From Paracoccus liaowanqingii (GTDB lineage: Bacteria > Pseudomonadota > Alphaproteobacteria > Rhodobacterales > Rhodobacteraceae), in assembly GCF_004683865.2 (NCBI RefSeq), contig NZ_CP038439.1, positions 3,164,001-3,228,000 on the forward strand: 64,000 bases of DNA, given 5' to 3'. Positions 60,686-64,000 of this stretch are shown here, piece after piece (position 1 is the stretch's first letter; every line of letters starts with the position of its first letter). A program made the translations under genes and the position numbers. The notes below the pieces were generated by a model. That model was not told the DNA's origin. It was given only the letters and a program-made list of their open reading frames with translations, and made no database searches.

Positions 60686-61255
60686 CTACCGGAAGAGTTG
60701 GTCGATGACCTGTTCCAGCGGACCGTTCGGCAGGGCAAGGCCCAGGCCATAGCGGAACAGCAGGAACAGAAGGGTGGACATGACCGCACCGATGGCCACG
60801 TTCAGAAGATGCGTCGTCTGTCCGAAGGCGCGCGCCGCAAAGGCGAAGAGCACCGTCGAGGCCGGGATGAAGCCCGTACCGGAATAGAGCATGATGATCT
60901 CGATCACGATGGCGGCGACCAGCCAGATCACGCCGCCCCAGTTCAGGGGCTCGCGCGTCTCGAACCCGCCGCGCCAGGCGCTGAGCGCGGTCAGCCCGGC
61001 CAGCACCAGGATGCCGAAGGCCACGATGAACGGCACGATCTCGGGTCCGAACTGCGCGTAGGAGCGGCGCACCGGATAGCCGGAGGCGTCGGAATAAATG
61101 ACGGCGGCCAGCGCGAACAGCGCCAGCGCGATGCCCAGACCGGCCAGATCGCGGCGTCCGCTGGCCTGGCCCACCTCGTCCTCGCCATGCAGGCGGATGT
61201 CGGGTTCGGCGGACAGCCGGGTTTCCCCGGCTGCCTCTGTCCTGTCGACCGACAT
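60686..61255 (-). CDS. tctB: Tripartite tricarboxylate transporter small permease TctB
   Basis: A 189-residue protein from ATG 61255 (MSVDRTEAAGETRLS), which overlaps the tctC stop. It has four membrane helices (GIALALFALAAVIYSDASGYP; GPEIVPFIVAFGILVLAG; GVIWLVAAIVIEIIMLYSGTGFI; VAIGAVMSTLLFLLFRYGLGLALPNG). The ~45-residue acidic N-terminus is longer than usual. Confidence 0.92.
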   Translation of the reverse strand: MSVDRTEAAGETRLSAEPDIRLHGEDEVGQASGRRDLAGLGIALALFALAAVIYSDASGYPVRRSYAQFGPEIVPFIVAFGILVLAGLTALSAWRGGFETREPLNWGGVIWLVAAIVIEIIMLYSGTGFIPASTVLFAFAARAFGQTTHLLNVAIGAVMSTLLFLLFRYGLGLALPNGPLEQVIDQLFR

Positions 61256-62208
61256 CACTCGGTGATCCCGAGCTCGGTCAGGATCGCGGCGGTGGCCTCG
61301 ATCTCGCCGTTCAGATAGTCGGTGAACTCGTCGCCGGCCAGGAAGGTGTCGACCCATCCGCGCGAGGCCAGCACCTCGGCCCAGGCTTCCGATCCGGCCA
61401 TCGTCTCGATGGTGCCGACCAGTTCGGCCTTCTGCTCGTCGGTGATGCCGGGCGCGCCCGCGATCATCCGCCAGTTCTGCACCTCGACGTCATAGCCCTG
61501 CTCGGCGAAGGTCGGCGCGTCCAGATAGTCCTGACGCTCGGGCGCGGTGATGCCGATGACCTTGACCGAGCCGGCCTCGATCTGCGCCGAGAATTCGGAG
61601 AATCCCGACACGCCCACGGTGACCTGGCCGCCCAGGATCGCGGCCAGCGCCTCGCCGCCGCCCGAATAGGGGATGTAGTTGATCGTCGCGGGATCGACAT
61701 CCGCCGCCTGCGCGAAGAGGCCCGCCGCGATGTGGTCGACGCCGCCCGCCGAACCGCCGGCCCAGGTGACCGAGCCCGCATCCTCGGCCAGCGCCGCGGC
61801 CAGATCCTCGGCATTGTTGATCGGGCTGTCGGCCCCGGCCACGACCACGACATATTCGCCGGTCAGGCGGGCCAGGGGCGTCACGTCGGTCAGCGAGACG
61901 GGCGAGTCGTTGGCGATGACCGCGCCGACCATCACGTAGCCGCCGACGATGGTCGCCGCCGGATCGCCGCTGGAGCGGTTGACGAACTGCTGCAGGCCGA
62001 TGGTGCCGCCGGCGCCGGCGACGTTCTCGACCTGGATGTTCGACACCAGGCCCTCGGCCTGCAGGGTCGACTGGATCGAGCGCGCGGTCTGGTCCCATCC
62101 GCCGCCGGGGCCCGCCGGCGCCATGATGCGCAGCTCGGACAGTTCGGCCATGGCCGCAGGGGCCATCAGCGTGGCCGACAGGACAGCGGCGATTCCAAGT
62201 TTCTTCAT
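61255..62208 (-). CDS. tctC: Tripartite tricarboxylate transporter binding protein TctC
   Basis: A 317-residue Bug-type binding protein. From ATG 62208 (GGAGGGAACC upstream): signal MKKLGIAAVLSATLMAPAAMA, then LRIMAPAGPGGGWDQTARSIQ, the family's ligand loop, VENVAGAGGTIGLQQFVN and TWAGGSAGGVDHIAAGLFAQA. PGGGWDQTAR is typical of citrate/tricarballylate-type TctC. First gene of the tctCBA operon. Confidence 0.95.
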   Translation of the reverse strand: MKKLGIAAVLSATLMAPAAMAELSELRIMAPAGPGGGWDQTARSIQSTLQAEGLVSNIQVENVAGAGGTIGLQQFVNRSSGDPAATIVGGYVMVGAVIANDSPVSLTDVTPLARLTGEYVVVVAGADSPINNAEDLAAALAEDAGSVTWAGGSAGGVDHIAAGLFAQAADVDPATINYIPYSGGGEALAAILGGQVTVGVSGFSEFSAQIEAGSVKVIGITAPERQDYLDAPTFAEQGYDVEVQNWRMIAGAPGITDEQKAELVGTIETMAGSEAWAEVLASRGWVDTFLAGDEFTDYLNGEIEATAAILTELGITE

Positions 62209-62388
62209 GGTTCCCTCCCAGGATGTTCGATGGCCCTCGGGGCCGTGACATGGGCGGAAGGGGATCGGACCGGGACAGCACCGAAGGGTGCGGCAGGCCC
62301 GCCTTGCGGCGGGCGTGATGCGCGGCCTCCTCGCCTGCACCGGGACCGGACACCTCCCATGCCCAGATGAGGAAACCTTAGCGATGTT

Positions 62389-62410
62389 TCCTGTCATCGT
62401 CCTGTCATCG
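62389..62410 (-). promoter_or_regulatory. Tandem 11-bp direct repeat upstream of tctC
   Basis: TCCTGTCATCG occurs twice with no spacer (62389-62399, 62400-62410), about 180 bases upstream of tctC. Head-to-tail repeats with 11-bp periodicity are the usual binding pattern of OmpR/PhoB-type response regulators such as TctD. Confidence 0.55.
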
Positions 62411-62473
62411 GGAAAAATCGCCCGAGGGCAGCGTGCGTCAGGGTCGGAGGGCGTCAGGGTAAGAGGGGGGGCG

Positions 62474-64000
62474 TCAGGGCACGCCGGGGGCCACGATCTC
62501 CTGCCAGGTGGTCAGGAAGCGGCTGCGCCGCTGCGGGTCCAGCCCCACCAGCAGCACCGGGCGCAGCGCGATGGGCTGGACCGAGCCCCGGCCCATCGCG
62601 GCGATGCGTTCCTGCGTCCATGGCCCTGTGGCGCCCGGCCTGACCGACCCCAGGGCCGCGCGCCCTGCCGCGATCGACTGGCCGGCGGGCGACAGGGTGA
62701 AGTCGACGAAGGCGCGGGCCAGGTCGGGCGCGGGCGCGTCATGCGGGATCAGCATCGTGCGGGTCAGCGCCAGCACGTAGTCGTCGGGCACGATCACCCC
62801 GATGGGCGCCCCCTGGGCCTGGCGGGCCAGCGCATAGGATCCGAGCACGTTGTAGGCCAGCGCCAGCTCGCCCGAGGCGACCGCGTCAATGATCTGGGGG
62901 CTCGAATCGCTCAGCTGCGCATCGACCCGCCCGAAGGCCGAGGCCAGCCGCCAGAACTGCGACGAGATCTGCTGGTCCTGCGTGGCCAGCAGATGCCCCA
63001 CGCCGCTGCGCGCGATGTCATAGGTGGCGACCCGGCCCCGGAACCGCTCGGGCTGCTGTTCCAGCAGGCTGGCCAGCTCGGTATGGCTGCGGGGCTGCGT
63101 GCCCGGCGCGACCAGGCGGGGGTTGTAGACGATGACCGCGGGCTCGAAGGTGAAGCCGAAGATCTCGTCGCGCCAATGCGCCCAATCGGGCAGCCCCTCG
63201 GTCCAGGGCGAGGCATGGGCCTGCGCATGGCCGTCATTGGCCAGCTTGAACTGCAGGTCCGAGGCCGAGCTGATCAGCAGGTCGGGCGGCTCGGGCAGGG
63301 TGCCCGCCAGATAGCCGCGATAGAGGGCGTTGCTGTCGGTCTCGGCATAGCTGACCGCGACGCCGGGGTTCTGGGCTTGGAAGGCGTCGATGAAGTCCAC
63401 GAACAGCTGCGTGTCGGTGGTGCCCGCGATCCGCAGCAGCCGCTCGGGCGTCTCGTCGCCCATGGGCAGGGGGCGGGCAGGGTAGAGCACGGGCTGGGCC
63501 GACAGCGGCGACGCGCCGAGGGTCAGCGCCAGCAGCGCCGCCACCAGCATCCCGGCGGACAGGGTCCCGCGCGGGGCCGGGTCCGGGGGGGCCTGCGGCT
63601 CGTCATCGGCCAGCGGCAGGTCCAGGACCGCCGCCAGCCCGCCGCCCTCGCGGTCGCGCAGGATCAGCGTGCCGCCATGGGCCGCGGCCACGCGGCGGGC
63701 GATGTCCAGCCCCAGCCCCGATCCGACATGGCCCGCCCCCGCCGCGCCCCGCGCAAAGCGCTGCATCAGGCGCGGCTTGTCGGCGTCCGGAATGCCCGGG
63801 CCGCGATCCAGCACCGACAGCGCGATGCGGCGGGGTCCCGCCGGGGCCACCTCGACGCTGACCGGCCCCTCGCCATAGGTCAGGGCATTGTCGATCAGGT
63901 TGCGCAGCGCCTCGCGCAGGGCGATGCGGTCGCCGCGCAGCACGGCGGCGCGGGCGGCCGGGTCGATGCGGCCGCTGACGCGCGGCGCCAGGTCGGGGTC
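62474..64000 (-). CDS. Histidine-kinase ATPase domain joined to a periplasmic binding protein, 5'-partial
   Basis: The frame is open from the window edge to 62474 (about 508 residues seen). The N-terminal part is a histidine-kinase ATPase: N box LREALRNLIDNALTYGEG, G1 LDRGPGIPDADKPRLMQRF, G2 GSGLGLDIARRVAAAHGG. After a short Pro-rich linker comes a hydrophobic segment, MLVAALLALTLGASPLSA, then a ~330-residue iron/sulfate-type extracellular binding protein (DLLISSASDLQFKLANDGHAQAH; EIFGFTFEPAVIVYNPRLV; SGELALAYNVLGSYALARQAQG). There is no stop between the parts. It lies upstream of tctCBA and is probably a TctE-like sensor. Two formerly separate genes fused by stop loss is an alternative. Confidence 0.8.
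   Translation of the reverse strand, partial: DPDLAPRVSGRIDPAARAAVLRGDRIALREALRNLIDNALTYGEGPVSVEVAPAGPRRIALSVLDRGPGIPDADKPRLMQRFARGAAGAGHVGSGLGLDIARRVAAAHGGTLILRDREGGGLAAVLDLPLADDEPQAPPDPAPRGTLSAGMLVAALLALTLGASPLSAQPVLYPARPLPMGDETPERLLRIAGTTDTQLFVDFIDAFQAQNPGVAVSYAETDSNALYRGYLAGTLPEPPDLLISSASDLQFKLANDGHAQAHASPWTEGLPDWAHWRDEIFGFTFEPAVIVYNPRLVAPGTQPRSHTELASLLEQQPERFRGRVATYDIARSGVGHLLATQDQQISSQFWRLASAFGRVDAQLSDSSPQIIDAVASGELALAYNVLGSYALARQAQGAPIGVIVPDDYVLALTRTMLIPHDAPAPDLARAFVDFTLSPAGQSIAAGRAALGSVRPGATGPWTQERIAAMGRGSVQPIALRPVLLVGLDPQRRSRFLTTWQEIVAPGVP

Noticed and set aside
59165..61318. 717-codon open frame on the plus strand
   Set aside because: Antisense to tctA and tctB; repetitive Gln/Arg/His/Asp composition with no domain.

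Overview
The window looks like accessory DNA of a high-GC alphaproteobacterium of the Rhodobacteraceae, probably Paracoccus or a close relative. This rests on protein resemblance, the many TRAP, tripartite tricarboxylate and ABC importers next to GntR/LacI/TetR regulators, and a dense litter of broken IS5, IS3, IS21 and IS91-type sequences. No rRNA, tRNA, CRISPR array or replication gene was seen, so chromosome, chromid or plasmid cannot be told apart.

Region 1 (1-12.4 kb) is mobile and defence DNA. It holds IS scars, a DUF429 nuclease-fold protein, a short FimB-like tyrosine recombinase, a membrane-anchored DUF4041 + GIY-YIG nuclease resembling the anti-phage protein SNIPE, an aminoglycoside-phosphotransferase-like kinase, a VOC protein, and an IS21 element with a frameshifted istA. 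The IS21 has removed all but the 3' tail of a tniA gene, leaving an intact, translationally coupled tniB-tniQ pair. The transposon appears to have landed in a ClC chloride-channel gene, of which only the 5' end survives. Region 2 (12.4-17.2 kb) is a GntR-led polar amino-acid ABC importer operon ending in a class IV aminotransferase and the broken ClC gene.

Region 3 (17.3-28.1 kb) is a transport/catabolism block lying between two direct copies of a ~330-bp repeat; a third copy is at 1.0-1.3 kb. It contains two TRAP transporters, a family III CoA-transferase, an HMG-CoA-lyase-like enzyme and a GntR regulator. Together these suggest uptake, CoA activation and aldol cleavage of a 3-hydroxy-3-methyl-type dicarboxylate. 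A 3' remnant of a second lyase marks the right edge. Region 4 (28.3-43.4 kb) is a string of small redox and regulator pairs (SDRs with HxlR, LysR, AraC, TetR and MarR regulators; VOC; saccharopine-dehydrogenase-like). It includes an alpha/beta hydrolase interrupted by one in-frame amber codon and a decayed azlC-azlD-lrp locus.

Region 5 (43.5-52.5 kb) is a divergent sugar locus under a LacI regulator with a perfect 18-bp operator: GH94 phosphorylase and Gfo/Idh/MocA dehydrogenase on one side, a four-gene ABC importer on the other. Region 6 (53.0-55.6 kb) encodes three exported proteins, a Tat-type FAD amine oxidoreductase, a c-type cytochrome and a RidA-family protein, which look like a periplasmic amine dehydrogenase module. 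Region 7 (55.6-64 kb) has an IS5/IS3 scar, a LacI-family gene with an 18-bp duplication in its DNA-binding domain, a DUF1206 membrane protein, a tctCBA transporter, and upstream of it a protein joining a histidine-kinase ATPase domain to a periplasmic binding protein, cut by the window edge.
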